From assembly GCA_963761005.1 (NCBI GenBank), contig CAVXFK010000027.1, positions 310,001 through 374,000 on the forward strand: a stretch of 64,000 nt of DNA, written 5' to 3'. Below the pieces are notes generated by a model, which worked only from the letters and a program-made list of their open reading frames with translations, was not told the DNA's origin and did not search any database. Below are positions 32,128 through 40,318 of this stretch, in pieces (position 1 is the stretch's first letter; each line of letters begins with the position of its first letter). The position numbers and the translations under genes were made by a program. Source of the stretch: DASWJZ01 sp963761005. Its GTDB lineage: Bacteria; Pseudomonadota; Alphaproteobacteria; Rhizobiales; Afifellaceae.

Positions 32128-33048
32128 ATGGCCGATACCGATCTGAGAGACTCCGGCACGGGAGGCGAGGGCCTGCCCGTGCGCCCCCATCCCTTTCGCC
32201 GGCTGCGACCCGCCTGGACGGTGCTCCGCGACGCGACCAACGGCGTCTTCCGGCACGACGGCGTGATGGTGGCGAGCGCCATCTCCTACTCGCTGATCTT
32301 CGCCATGTTCCCCTTCGCGATCTTCCTGGTCGCCCTCGGCGCGGTCGTCGGCGGCTCCGACCTTTCCGCCTTTATCAGCCGTGAGGCGATGACGATCCTT
32401 CCGGAAAACGTCATCGATACGTTGAAGCCGGAGCTCGACCGCATCTTCGCCGTGGCGAACCGGGCAAGCCCGCTCACCTTCGGTCTCCTGGTGACGCTCG
32501 GCTCGATCACCGGGGCGGTGGAGGCGATCCGCGACGGGTTGAACCGCGCCTATGGGTGCGCCGAGGACCGCCATCCGGTGCGCCGCTATGCGGGCAGCCT
32601 GCTCTTCGTGGTCTTCGGGATCGCGTTCCTGCTTCTCGTCGCGGCGCTCGGCGTCGCGGTGCCGATCGGGCTTGGGATCGTCGACCGCTATCTGCCGGGC
32701 GAGTTGAACGTCGGTGCGATCGAGACGCTGCGCGAAGTGCTGCTCGGGATCGTCGCGCTCGCCATGCTCTTCGCGTTCCACCTCTTCCTGCCGGCGCGGC
32801 GGCGGCACATCAAGCACGTGGTCGGCGGCGTCTTCTTCACGCTGGTCGGCTGGTGGGTCGCAGGCAAGGTCTTCGGGCTCTATATCGGCAAGATCGCGAA
32901 TTACGGCGCGACCTACGCGGGGCTCGCCGGCTTCGTCGTGCTGATGTTCTTCCTCTACATCCAGGCGCTGATCTTCCTCTACGGCGCCGAGCTGAACCGC
33001 TCGATCGCGGACTTCCGCGGCGAGGCGCTCGTCCAGAAGGACGCTTAG
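32128..33048 (+). CDS. YihY/BrkB family inner-membrane protein
   Basis: 306 aa, about six transmembrane helices. The family signature is clear: DGVMVASAISYSLIFAMFPFAIFLVALG, a middle region with GSITGAVEAIRDGLNRAYG, and the end TYAGLAGFVVLMFFLYIQALIFLYGAELNRSIADFRG. YihY/BrkB proteins were once called ribonuclease BN by mistake; their role (possibly transport) is not settled. The basic C-terminal tail ends at 33048, convergent with the cupin gene 9 bp away. Confidence 0.92.
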   Translation: MADTDLRDSGTGGEGLPVRPHPFRRLRPAWTVLRDATNGVFRHDGVMVASAISYSLIFAMFPFAIFLVALGAVVGGSDLSAFISREAMTILPENVIDTLKPELDRIFAVANRASPLTFGLLVTLGSITGAVEAIRDGLNRAYGCAEDRHPVRRYAGSLLFVVFGIAFLLLVAALGVAVPIGLGIVDRYLPGELNVGAIETLREVLLGIVALAMLFAFHLFLPARRRHIKHVVGGVFFTLVGWWVAGKVFGLYIGKIANYGATYAGLAGFVVLMFFLYIQALIFLYGAELNRSIADFRGEALVQKDA

Positions 33049-33057
33049 GTCAGGCCG

Positions 33058-33486
33058 CTAGCCCGGCGCCCATCCGGGCGGCGCCATCTCGAAGCCTTCG
33101 AAGCGAAACCCCGGCGCGACCGTGCAGCCGACGAGCGTCCAGCGACCGAGGCTTTCCGCCGACTGCCAGGCGTGTGCCGGCACGACCGCCTGTGGCCGCT
33201 CGCCGGCGGTGAAGTCGGGCCCGAGCTGGATCGTGGCGACCGCGTTTCCATCCGCCGAAATCGAAAGCCTCAGCGCGTCGCCGGCATAGAAGTGCCAGGT
33301 CTCGGCGGCGTCGACGCGGTGCCAGTGCGAGCGCTCGCCCGCTTGAAGCAGATAGTAGATGGCGGTCGAGCGGGCGCGGCCGTCGGGACCCGGCGCGTCA
33401 CGAAACGTCTCGCGGAAATGGCCGCCCTCCGGATGCGGCGCGAGGTTAAGCAGGCGGACGACGTCTGCCGCGGAAAGCGATCGCAA
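33058..33486 (-). CDS. cupin-fold protein, DUF985/Cupin_5 family
   Basis: 142 aa single-domain cupin. Seen: LNLAPHPEGGHFRETFRD, RARSTAIYYLLQAGERSHWHRVDAAETWHFYAGDALRLSI and VVPAHAWQSAESLGRWTLVGCTVAPGFRFEGFEMA. These are the standard Cupin_5 blocks, with histidines that could bind a metal. The start appears to be TTG at 33486, two bases after the gloB stop; no ATG is available near the conserved N-terminus. The family is linked by homology to sugar isomerase or epimerase-like structures but the function is not known. Confidence 0.88.
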   Translation of the reverse strand: MRSLSAADVVRLLNLAPHPEGGHFRETFRDAPGPDGRARSTAIYYLLQAGERSHWHRVDAAETWHFYAGDALRLSISADGNAVATIQLGPDFTAGERPQAVVPAHAWQSAESLGRWTLVGCTVAPGFRFEGFEMAPPGWAPG

Positions 33487-33488
33487 GC

Positions 33489-34259
33489 TCAGAACTTGTC
33501 CTTGCGCTTGCGGATCTCGGCGAAGACCTCCGCCGGTTTCGCGTTCGCCATGCCGATCGCCTTCATCACGGTGGGATCGTCGGCGCGCAGGAACGGGTTC
33601 GTCGCCTTCTCAGCTGCGATCGTCGTCGGCAGCGTGGGCTTCGCCGCAGCACGCAGCATCTCCACTTCCGCCACGCGCTGCTTCAACGCGGTGTTCGAAG
33701 GGTCGACGGTCAACGCGAACTTGCCGTTGTTCAACGTGTATTCGTGGCCGCAGTAGAGGATGGTGTCGTCGGGAAGCGCGCGCAGCGTCTTCAGCGAATC
33801 CCACATCATCGGATAGTCGCCTTCGATGACGCGACCGCAGCCGAGCGAGAAGATGGTGTCGCCCACGAAGACGAGCTTCTCCGACGGCAGATAATAGGAG
33901 ACGTGGTCGAGCGTGTGGCCGGGCGTCTCCATGACCTCGAACTTGATGCCCGCCCAGTCGAAGCTGTCGCCGTCCTTGACAGTGCGGTCATACATGCCGG
34001 TCTCGGCGGCGCTCGCTTCCGGGCCCACCACCTCGCATTCGTAGGCCGCCTGCAGGGCAGGGATGCCCTCGATGTGGTCGAAGTGCTTATGGGTGACGAA
34101 GATGTCGGTCAACGTCCAGCCGCGCGCCTTGAGCGCCTCGATGATCGGGTCGGCGTCAGGTGCGTCGATCGCCGCCGTCTTGCCGCTCTTCTTGTCGTGC
34201 AGGAGCACGGAAAAATTGTCCGACCGCGAAATGAACTGGACTACATCGAGCGCTGGCAT
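33489..34259 (-). CDS. gloB: hydroxyacylglutathione hydrolase (glyoxalase II)
   Basis: 256 aa metallo-beta-lactamase-fold enzyme releasing D-lactate and glutathione from S-lactoylglutathione. The binuclear metal site is visible: THKHFDHIEG, PGHTLDHVSYY, FVGDTIFSLGCGRVIEG and YCGHEYTLNNGKFA, with the GCGR..EG loop and C-terminal basic residues (KATNPFLR, RKRKDKF) that bind glutathione. The second histidine position of THxHxDH is as usual. ATG at 34259 with CGGAGC before it. Followed by the cupin gene with 2 bp spacing. Confidence 0.97.
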   Translation of the reverse strand: MPALDVVQFISRSDNFSVLLHDKKSGKTAAIDAPDADPIIEALKARGWTLTDIFVTHKHFDHIEGIPALQAAYECEVVGPEASAAETGMYDRTVKDGDSFDWAGIKFEVMETPGHTLDHVSYYLPSEKLVFVGDTIFSLGCGRVIEGDYPMMWDSLKTLRALPDDTILYCGHEYTLNNGKFALTVDPSNTALKQRVAEVEMLRAAAKPTLPTTIAAEKATNPFLRADDPTVMKAIGMANAKPAEVFAEIRKRKDKF

Positions 34260-34372
34260 TGCAAGCTCCGGAATCACGCCGTCTACGCAATATTAGCCGC
34301 TTCGCGTCCAGGATGAACCCCGCTCGTTCCGGTCTCTCGACCGGGTCGGCGCGTGCGTGAATAATAGGCGCC

Positions 34373-35161
34373 ATGCATCTCGATGTAGTCGATCTTCGCG
34401 ACTTCTACGCCTCGCCGGTCGGGCTGATGGTGGCGCGGCAGCTTGCGCCGGTCATCGGGTCGCTCGTCCGCGCCGACGCTTCGACCCGCGTGCTCGGCTT
34501 CGGCTTCGCGACGCCCTATCTGACCGCGCCCGAGGCGGAGCGGGTCATCGCCTTCATGCCCGCGGGGCAGGGGGTGATCGACTGGCCGCCCGGCGGCGCT
34601 TCGGCAACGGCTCTTGTCGAGGAGGACTCGCTGCCGCTCCCCGATTCCTCCATCGACCTCGTCATCCTCGTGCATGCGCTCGAAATGTCAGAGCGCCCGA
34701 AGGCGCTGATGGCGGAGATTCGCCGCGTTCTGACGAGCGGCGGGCGGCTCATTGTCGTGGTGCCGAACCGGCAGGGGCCGTGGGCGGCGACCGACCTTTC
34801 GCCCTTCGGCTTCGGCCAGCCTTATTCGCGCGGGCAGCTCAGGAGCCTCTTCGCGCAGGCGGGCTTCGAGGCGGAGACCTGGACGAGCGGGCTCCACATG
34901 GCGCCGGCGTCGTGGCGGCCGCTCCTAGGGGCAGCGCGTGCGCTCGACCGGATCGGGCGCATCGTGTGGCCGGCTTTCGCCGGCGTCATCGTCGTCGCCG
35001 CCGTGAAGCGCACGGTGCAGGGCGTGACGGTCAGGGCGAGGCCGCGGCTTGCGCCGGCGCTCCGCCCGGCACTCGGGCCACCGGCGGGCGCGGTTGGGCG
35101 AAACTCGACCTTCTCCCAAGCCTGGGAGAAGGTGGTCGCCGAGCGACCGGATGAGGGTTAG
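34373..35161 (+). CDS. SAM-dependent methyltransferase with repeat-derived tail
   Basis: 262 aa. Class I methyltransferase fold (Methyltransf_11): DLRDFYASPVGLMVARQL, VLGFGFATPYL (glycine loop), LPLPDSSIDLVILVHALEMSERPKALMAEIRRVLTSGGRLIVVVPNRQG. This is a conserved Hyphomicrobiales protein next to gloB; substrate not known. The last 19 or so residues (GRNSTFSQAWEKVVAERPDEG) are coded by an extragenic-type palindromic repeat starting near 35099, so the ancestral stop was likely lost and replaced. Divergent from gloB (113-bp gap). Confidence 0.88.
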   Translation: MHLDVVDLRDFYASPVGLMVARQLAPVIGSLVRADASTRVLGFGFATPYLTAPEAERVIAFMPAGQGVIDWPPGGASATALVEEDSLPLPDSSIDLVILVHALEMSERPKALMAEIRRVLTSGGRLIVVVPNRQGPWAATDLSPFGFGQPYSRGQLRSLFAQAGFEAETWTSGLHMAPASWRPLLGAARALDRIGRIVWPAFAGVIVVAAVKRTVQGVTVRARPRLAPALRPALGPPAGAVGRNSTFSQAWEKVVAERPDEG

Positions 35162-35311
35162 GGATGTGACGGACGCTCCGCGTCGGAAGCTCGCAGTAGG
35201 CATCGATGGCGCGTGTGCAAGGGTCATGCGCGTCGCAATTAAGAAGACCTGAACCCTCATCCGCCGTTTGTCGGGGCCAAACGGCACCTTCTCCCGATCT
35301 CGGGAGAAGGT
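35108..35311. repeat. inverted pair of CTTCTCCC/GGGAGAAG palindromic repeats
   Basis: Copy 1 (35108-35133): ACCTTCTCCCA, 4 nt, TGGGAGAAGGT, followed by GGTCGCC...GGATGAGGGTT. Copy 2 (35286-35311): ACCTTCTCCCGA, TC, TCGGGAGAAGGT, preceded in opposite sense by AACCCTCATCCGCC. Between them, 35162-35285, no gene is seen. Copy 1 lies in the methyltransferase coding end. Copy 2, 9 bp past the metW stop, may also end metW transcription. Confidence 0.85.
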
Positions 35312-35319
35312 TCGGTTCA

Positions 35320-35961
35320 TTAACGCCGTGAGAGCAGGAAAATCGCCTGGTCGGCGACGAGGTTCCACAAGGGCAGGCGGATCGCGCGGTTCAAGATTCG
35401 ATCCTTGCCGTAGAGCGCGACCGCCTTCTCGACCTTGGCGTCGGTCTCCTCCACGAGCTTCATGAAGTCGCGCACCGTGCAGAAGTGGATATTGGGCGTG
35501 TCGTACCAGCTGTAGGGCAGGTCCTCGGTGATCGGCATCCGTCCTTTCAGCACGAACTGGCCGCGGACGCGCCAGTTGCCGAAGTTCGGGAAGGAGACGA
35601 CGACCTTCCGCCCGATCCGCAGGAGCTGCTCGAGCACGATGCGGGGATTGTGGGTCGCCTGCAACGTCTGGCTCAAGATGACGAAGTCGAACGCGGCGTC
35701 GGGGTAGGTGGCAAGGTCATGGTCGGCGTCGCCTTGCACGACCGAAAGGCCGCGCGCCACCGCCTCGTTCACGCCCTTCTGCGAAAGCTCGATGCCGCGG
35801 CCGTCGGCCTGCTTCTCCTCCTCAAGCCGCGCCAGAAGCGCGCCGTCGCCGCAGCCGACGTCGAGCACGCGTGCGCCGGGCTCGACGAAACCGGCGATGA
35901 TCTTGAGGTCGACGCGCTCCGGATGCGTCGCTTGGGTGCGGCGCTGCATCTCGGTCGTCAT
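35320..35961 (-). CDS. metW: methionine biosynthesis protein MetW
   Basis: 213 aa class I SAM-binding fold protein: RVDLKIIAGFVEPGARVLDVGCGDGALL (SAM loop), GIELSQKGVNEAVARGLSVVQGDADHDLATYPDAAFDFVILSQTLQATHNPR, VVVSFPNFGNWRVRGQFVLKGRMPITEDLPYSWYDTPNIHFCTVRDF. MetW partners MetX in homoserine acyl transfer; it binds MetX and is needed for activity in several proteobacteria. Its start overlaps the metX stop by 4 bp, so both are under the SAM-II riboswitch. Confidence 0.96.
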   Translation of the reverse strand: MTTEMQRRTQATHPERVDLKIIAGFVEPGARVLDVGCGDGALLARLEEEKQADGRGIELSQKGVNEAVARGLSVVQGDADHDLATYPDAAFDFVILSQTLQATHNPRIVLEQLLRIGRKVVVSFPNFGNWRVRGQFVLKGRMPITEDLPYSWYDTPNIHFCTVRDFMKLVEETDAKVEKAVALYGKDRILNRAIRLPLWNLVADQAIFLLSRR

Positions 35962-37142
35962 TTGACGCCCCGGCGACGCGCGGCGGCGGAAAGGAATCCG
36001 GAGACCGTGCGGAACACTTCCGGCTCATCGAGCAGGAAGGCGTCGTGGCCGCCGTCGGTCTCGATCTCGACGAAGGAGACGTTCGCCGCAGCGGCATTCA
36101 ACGCATGCACGATGGTGCGGTTCTCGGCCGTCGGAAACAGCCAGTCGGAGGTGAAGGAGACGACGCAGAAGCGTGTCTGCGTGCCGCGGAAGGCATTCGC
36201 AAGCGCGCCGCCGTAGTCTTCCGCGAGGTCGAAATAGTCCATCGCCCGCGTCATATAGAGGTAAGAGTTGGCGTCGAAGCGGCCGACGAAGGTCCGTCCC
36301 TGGTGGCGGAGATAGGATTCCACCTGGAAGTCGGCGTCGAATCCGAAGGCGAGCCGTGTGCGGTCCTGCAGGTGGCGGCCGAATTTCCGGTGCAGCGCTT
36401 CGTCAGACATATAGGTGATGTGCGCGGCCATGCGCGCCACCGCGAGGCCCTTGCGCGGGCTGCGGCCGGCCTCGGCATATTTGCCGCCGCACCAGTCCGG
36501 GTCGGCCATCACTGCCTGACGGCCGACCTCGTGGAACGCGATGTTCTGCGACGAATGGCGCGCCGCGCAGGCGATCGGCACGGCGGCGAAGACGCGCTCC
36601 GGAAAGCTCGCCGCCCATTGCAGCACCTGCATGCCGCCCATCGAGCCGCCCAACACGCAGAGGAGCTGTTCGATGCCGAGGCGGTCGATCAGCATCGCCT
36701 GCGCGCGCACCATGTCGCGGATGGTGATGACGGGAAGGTCGAGGCCGTAGGGCTGCCCCGTCTTCGGGTCGAGCGAGGCGGGGCCGGTCGTGCCCATGCA
36801 GCCGCCGAGCACATTGGCGCAGATCACGAAGTAGCGGTCGGTGTCGATGGCGCGCTCCGGCCCGACCATCAGCGACCACCAGCCGGGCTTGCCCGTTACC
36901 GGGTGGACGTTGGCAACGTGCTGGTCGCCGGTCAGGGCATGGCAGACAAGGACGGCGTTCGACTTGTCGGCGTTGAGCTCGCCATAGGTCTGATAGGCGA
37001 CCTGGAAGGGCGAAAGCGACACGCCGGCGTCGAGCGGCAGCGGCTCGGCCGCACCGAAATGCGCGATCGGGCTCGATGGCCGCTCCGCCTGCGCGTGGGC
37101 GACCGCTTCCATCTCTGCGAGATGCGTGTCGATGCGCGACAT
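35958..37142 (-). CDS. metX: homoserine O-acyltransferase MetX
   Basis: 394 aa alpha/beta hydrolase acylating homoserine for methionine synthesis. Nucleophile serine in LGGSMGGMQVLQWA; aspartate in SFTSDWLFP; histidine in DGGHDAFLLD. Also LVCHALTGDQHV and GGCMGTTGPAS. In MetW-partnered alphaproteobacterial enzymes the donor may be succinyl-CoA; not decided here. ATG at 37142 is chosen by homology; an in-frame GTG at 37220 would add an unrelated basic peptide. Upstream lie a SAM-II riboswitch (37256-37313) and a 13-codon leader ORF ending 4 nt before the ATG inside a hairpin. Represses when SAM is high. Confidence 0.96.
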   Translation of the reverse strand: MSRIDTHLAEMEAVAHAQAERPSSPIAHFGAAEPLPLDAGVSLSPFQVAYQTYGELNADKSNAVLVCHALTGDQHVANVHPVTGKPGWWSLMVGPERAIDTDRYFVICANVLGGCMGTTGPASLDPKTGQPYGLDLPVITIRDMVRAQAMLIDRLGIEQLLCVLGGSMGGMQVLQWAASFPERVFAAVPIACAARHSSQNIAFHEVGRQAVMADPDWCGGKYAEAGRSPRKGLAVARMAAHITYMSDEALHRKFGRHLQDRTRLAFGFDADFQVESYLRHQGRTFVGRFDANSYLYMTRAMDYFDLAEDYGGALANAFRGTQTRFCVVSFTSDWLFPTAENRTIVHALNAAAANVSFVEIETDGGHDAFLLDEPEVFRTVSGFLSAAARRRGVK

Positions 37143-37146
37143 GGCG

Positions 37147-37188
37147 TCAAACGCCTTCGATTGCCGCGCTGCCTGCCAGATACGCCAT
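37147..37188 (-). other. 13-codon leader ORF before metX
   Basis: ATG at 37188 reads MAYLAGSAAIEGV and stops at 37147, four nt before the metX ATG. GGAAGG stands upstream at a fair distance. The stop codon lies within GGCGT-TTG-ACGCC, a 5-bp hairpin that touches the metX start; a ribosome on the leader would open it. May couple metX translation to the leader, or be chance. Confidence 0.4.
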
Positions 37189-37255
37189 GGCGGAACCTTC
37201 CAACAAAAACCCGGCCGCACTTCTTCAAAAGCAAGACCGGGGGTTCCACCTCCGG

Positions 37256-37313
37256 CCTTTTAGCGAGTTTGTTTAACGTGGCTGCAAGCCGGCCGGCTCA
37301 AATTCACCACGGG
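37256..37313 (-). promoter_or_regulatory. SAM-II riboswitch of metX-metW
   Basis: Minus-strand RNA. The P1 stem is CGTGG with CCACG; between them runs TGAATTTGAGCCGG...CTTGCAG, and after it come TTAAACAA and CGCTAAAA. These are the conserved blocks of the SAM-II (metA) aptamer, a pseudoknot found almost only in alphaproteobacteria before metX/metA. Starts about where transcription should begin from the promoter at 37322-37349. SAM binding is expected to reduce translation of metX and metW. GGAGGT lies just 3' of the aptamer. Confidence 0.92.
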
Positions 37314-37321
37314 AGGAAGCT

Positions 37322-37349
37322 GGTTATCGCTCTCCGCTTCCGCCGTCAA
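37322..37349 (-). promoter_or_regulatory. candidate promoter of the metX-metW transcript
   Basis: Minus strand TTGACG (37349-37344), 16 nt, ATAACC (37327-37322). The -35 is good, the -10 partial. The predicted start is about 37314, at the 5' edge of the riboswitch, which supports it. Confidence 0.55.
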
Positions 37350-37467
37350 TGGCGCGTGGCGATGCAGACAAAGCCCGATCGGCGAAGTGTCAATGTTTTC
37401 TTTGCGTTCGGCAGGGGCGGCGGCTAATGACGCGGGCGCGAAAGCCCGGAATTCCAAGAGGGAGCGA

Positions 37468-38274
37468 ATGGACAAGGCAGCGCCCGATCCGCTGACCGCG
37501 ATCCGCAGTCGCATCGATCAGATCGACGAGGCCATGCACCGGCTTCTGATCGATCGTTCGGGCGTGATTGCCGAGCTGATCCGCATCAAGGGAACGAGCA
37601 AGCCCGGCGCCGCCTTCCGGCCCGACCGGGAGGCCGACCAGATGCGCCGCATCGCCATGCGCCATGCCGGCGCGCTGCCGCTCGCGACGGTCGAGCACAT
37701 CTGGCGCGAGATCATCACGACTTTCACGGCGATGCAGGCGCCGTTCTCGGTCATCGCCGGCCCGGCGAAGGACGCGCTCGCGATGCGCGACCTTGTGCGC
37801 TTCTATTTCGGCTTTTCGGTCCCGGTCGAGGCGGCGAAGACGAATGAGGCTGCGATCGAGGAGGTTGCCCGCTCGCGCCGCGCCGTCGCGATCGTCGCCG
37901 CCGCGTCGAAGGGTCGATGGTGGGGCGGATTGATCGGCGCCAATGCGCCGAAGGTTTTTGCCAAACTGCCCTTCATCGAGAGCCCCGACCGTCCCGCCGA
38001 TCTTCCCGCCTATGTCGTGGGCCCGCCTCTCAAGCAAAGCTTCGTTCCCGACATCCGCCTCCTTGCCGTGAGGAAGACGCCGCGGCTTAAGCAGGCAAGC
38101 ACGTCGCTCGGCGGCGATGTTGTCGGGCGCACGGAAGATGAGGCGCTCGTGACGCTTCCGATTGCCGCCGGCATCGACGAGCTTGCCGCGGCAGCGAAAT
38201 TTTCCGCGAAAGCGGTGCGCGAGGTCGGCGGCTTCTTTCAGCCGATCCGCTGGCTTTCGGAGCGCGTCGAATGA
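37468..38274 (+). CDS. chorismate mutase with C-terminal extension
   Basis: 268 aa. Residues about 10-95 form an AroQ-type chorismate mutase helix bundle (IRSRIDQIDEAMHRLLIDRSGVIAELIRIKG, DREADQMRRIAMRHAGALPLATVEHIWREII), which turns chorismate into prephenate for Tyr/Phe. The remaining 170 residues (PFSVIAGPAKDALAMRDLVRFYFGFSVPV onward) resemble a decayed prephenate dehydratase-like or ligand-binding fold and are common in Hyphomicrobiales; function uncertain. The start at 37468 has AGAGGGAG; upstream GTG/ATG options at 37387/37393 lack it. Overlaps hisC by 4 bp. Confidence 0.9.
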   Translation: MDKAAPDPLTAIRSRIDQIDEAMHRLLIDRSGVIAELIRIKGTSKPGAAFRPDREADQMRRIAMRHAGALPLATVEHIWREIITTFTAMQAPFSVIAGPAKDALAMRDLVRFYFGFSVPVEAAKTNEAAIEEVARSRRAVAIVAAASKGRWWGGLIGANAPKVFAKLPFIESPDRPADLPAYVVGPPLKQSFVPDIRLLAVRKTPRLKQASTSLGGDVVGRTEDEALVTLPIAAGIDELAAAAKFSAKAVREVGGFFQPIRWLSERVE

Positions 38275-39395
38275 GCGCCGCCAAGGCCGATGCCGTGGTC
38301 ACCTCAGGTCCGCGCGCGCGCGCCGGCGTACATCGGATTTCCGCCTACGTGCCGGGCGACGACCGCTCCGCCGCCGCCCGCGTCTTCAAGCTCTCTTCGA
38401 ACGAATCGCCGCTTGGGCCGAGCCCGCTTGCGATCGAGGCCTATCGCGCCAACGCCGACAAGCTTCATATCTACCCGGAGGGCTCGGCGCGGGTGCTGCG
38501 CGAGGCGATCGGGGCGGCGTTCGGGCTGAACCCTGAGCGGATCGTCTGCGGCAACGGCTCCGACGAGCTTTTGACGCTGATCGCGCAGAACTATCTGTCG
38601 CCAGGCGACGAGGCGATCTACTCCGAGCACGGGTTCCTTGTTTACAAGATCGCGATCCTCGCGTCGGGCGGGACGCCGGTCGTCGCGCCTGAGAAGGCGG
38701 AGACAGTCGACGTCGACGCGATCCTTGCGCGCGTCACGCCGCGAACGCGCGTCGTCTACGTCGCCAACCCGAACAATCCGACCGGCACCTACATCCCCCA
38801 CGACGAGGTGAAGCGGTTGCATGCGGGCCTCCCGGGTAACGTGCTTCTCGTGCTTGACGCCGCTTACGCGGAATATGTGCGCCGCAACGACTATGCGAGC
38901 GGCGTGGAGCTTGCGGCAGAAGCCGACAACGTCGTGATGACGCGCACGTTCTCGAAGATCTTCGGGCTCGCAAATCTTCGGATCGGCTGGGCCTATGGCC
39001 CGGCTTCGGTGATCGACGCGCTGAACCGCACGCGCGGGCCGTTCAACGTCAACGGGCCGGCGCTCGCGGCAGGCGCGGCGGCGCTTTCCGATCGCGCGCA
39101 TCTTGAGCTGTCGGTGGCGCACAACACTGTTTGGCTGGACTGGCTGACGCGCGAGATCACGGCGCTCGGGCTCCGGGTCACCCCGAGCATCGGCAATTTC
39201 ATCCTGATCCACTTCCCCGACGCGAAAGGCAGGAGCGCGGTCGACGCGGACCAGTTCCTGCGCGGCTGCGGCCTCGTGCTGCGTCGCGTGGCCGGCTACG
39301 GCTTCCCGAACGCGCTTAGGATGACGGTCGGCTCGGAGGAGGCGAACCGCGCCCTTGTCGCGGCGCTTTCGGATTTCCTCGCCGAGAAGTCATGA
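38271..39395 (+). CDS. hisC: histidinol-phosphate aminotransferase
   Basis: 374 aa PLP enzyme. KLSSNESPLGPSPLAIEAY at the N-terminus, GNGSDELLTLIAQNYLSPGDEAIYSEHGFLVY, VYVANPNNPTGTYIP, LDAAYAEYV, PLP lysine in TRTFSKIFGLANLRIGWAYG, and GYGFPNALRMTVGSEEANRAL. The main role is transamination of imidazoleacetol phosphate in histidine synthesis, but being between chorismate mutase and tyrC it may well also act on prephenate or aromatic keto acids, as HisC-type enzymes do in relatives. ATGA overlaps at both ends tie the three genes together. Confidence 0.93.
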   Translation: MSAAKADAVVTSGPRARAGVHRISAYVPGDDRSAAARVFKLSSNESPLGPSPLAIEAYRANADKLHIYPEGSARVLREAIGAAFGLNPERIVCGNGSDELLTLIAQNYLSPGDEAIYSEHGFLVYKIAILASGGTPVVAPEKAETVDVDAILARVTPRTRVVYVANPNNPTGTYIPHDEVKRLHAGLPGNVLLVLDAAYAEYVRRNDYASGVELAAEADNVVMTRTFSKIFGLANLRIGWAYGPASVIDALNRTRGPFNVNGPALAAGAAALSDRAHLELSVAHNTVWLDWLTREITALGLRVTPSIGNFILIHFPDAKGRSAVDADQFLRGCGLVLRRVAGYGFPNALRMTVGSEEANRALVAALSDFLAEKS

Positions 39396-40318
39396 GCGAA
39401 CCGCACTTCAAGAAGGTCGCCCTCATCGGGATCGGCCTCATCGGCTCGTCGCTTGCCCGCGTCATCCGCGGCAAGAATCTCGCGGATACGATCGCGATCG
39501 CGACGCGCAGCGAGGAGACGCTGAAGCGCGCCGAGGAGCTTGCGCTCGGCGACCTCTACTTCCTCTCCGCCGCGGAAGCCGTCCGGGACGCCGACCTCGT
39601 CATCGTGTCCGTGCCCGTCGGTGCGTCCGGCGCGGTGGCGAAGGAGATCGCCGGGTCGCTCGCTCCTGGCGCCATCGTGACGGATGTCGGCTCCACCAAG
39701 ACGTCCGTCATCGCGCAGATGCAGCCGCACATGCCGGCACATGTACATTTCATTCCGGGACACCCGATCGCCGGGACGGAGCATTCCGGGCCGGATGCCG
39801 GCTTTGCCAGTCTGTTCACCGGCCGCTGGTGCATCCTCACGCCGACCCCTGGAACAGATTCGCAGGCGATCGAGACGCTGACGCGTTTCTGGGAAGCTTG
39901 CGGCTCGAACGTCGACCGCATGGAGGCGAACCACCACGATCTGGTGTTGGCGATCGTCTCGCATCTCCCGCATCTGATCGCCTACAACATCGTCGGTACC
40001 GCCGAGCACCTCGAGGCGGTCAGTGAGATGGAGGTGATCAAATACTCCGCCTCGGGCTTCCGCGATTTCACGCGGCTTGCCGCCTCCGATCCGACGATGT
40101 GGCGCGACGTCTGCCTGCACAATCGCGAGGCGATCCTGGAGATGCTCGGGCGCTTCACGGAGGACCTGACGGCGCTACAGCGTGCCATCCGTTTCGGCGA
40201 CGGCGATGCGCTGTTCGACCTCTTCACGCGCACACGCGCCGTCCGCCGCGGCATCATCGAGGCGGGGCAGGAGACGGCGGCACCCGATTTCGGGCGTCCG
40301 CACGGCGCCGACGGCTAG
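39392..40318 (+). CDS. tyrC: cyclohexadienyl (prephenate/arogenate) dehydrogenase
   Basis: 308 aa NAD(P)-dependent enzyme for tyrosine synthesis. Rossmann loop LIGIGLIGSSLARVIRGKN, VSVPVGASGAVAKEIAGSL, DVGSTKTSVIAQM, FIPGHPIAGTEHSGPDAGFASLF (substrate loop) and VSHLPHLIAYNIVGTA, FRDFTRLAASDPTMWRDVCLHN. The two histidines of GHPIAGTEHSGP and SHLPH are characteristic of TyrA/TyrC. No ACT domain, so no built-in tyrosine feedback is evident. Last gene of the aromatic trio; its stop overlaps the next gene's stop in CTAG. Confidence 0.95.
   Translation: MSEPHFKKVALIGIGLIGSSLARVIRGKNLADTIAIATRSEETLKRAEELALGDLYFLSAAEAVRDADLVIVSVPVGASGAVAKEIAGSLAPGAIVTDVGSTKTSVIAQMQPHMPAHVHFIPGHPIAGTEHSGPDAGFASLFTGRWCILTPTPGTDSQAIETLTRFWEACGSNVDRMEANHHDLVLAIVSHLPHLIAYNIVGTAEHLEAVSEMEVIKYSASGFRDFTRLAASDPTMWRDVCLHNREAILEMLGRFTEDLTALQRAIRFGDGDALFDLFTRTRAVRRGIIEAGQETAAPDFGRPHGADG

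Noticed and set aside
37143..37220. Longer metX from GTG at 37220
   Set aside because: Adds an Arg/Trp-rich peptide not seen in MetX proteins and has no good ribosome site; the frame is open only by chance downstream of the riboswitch.
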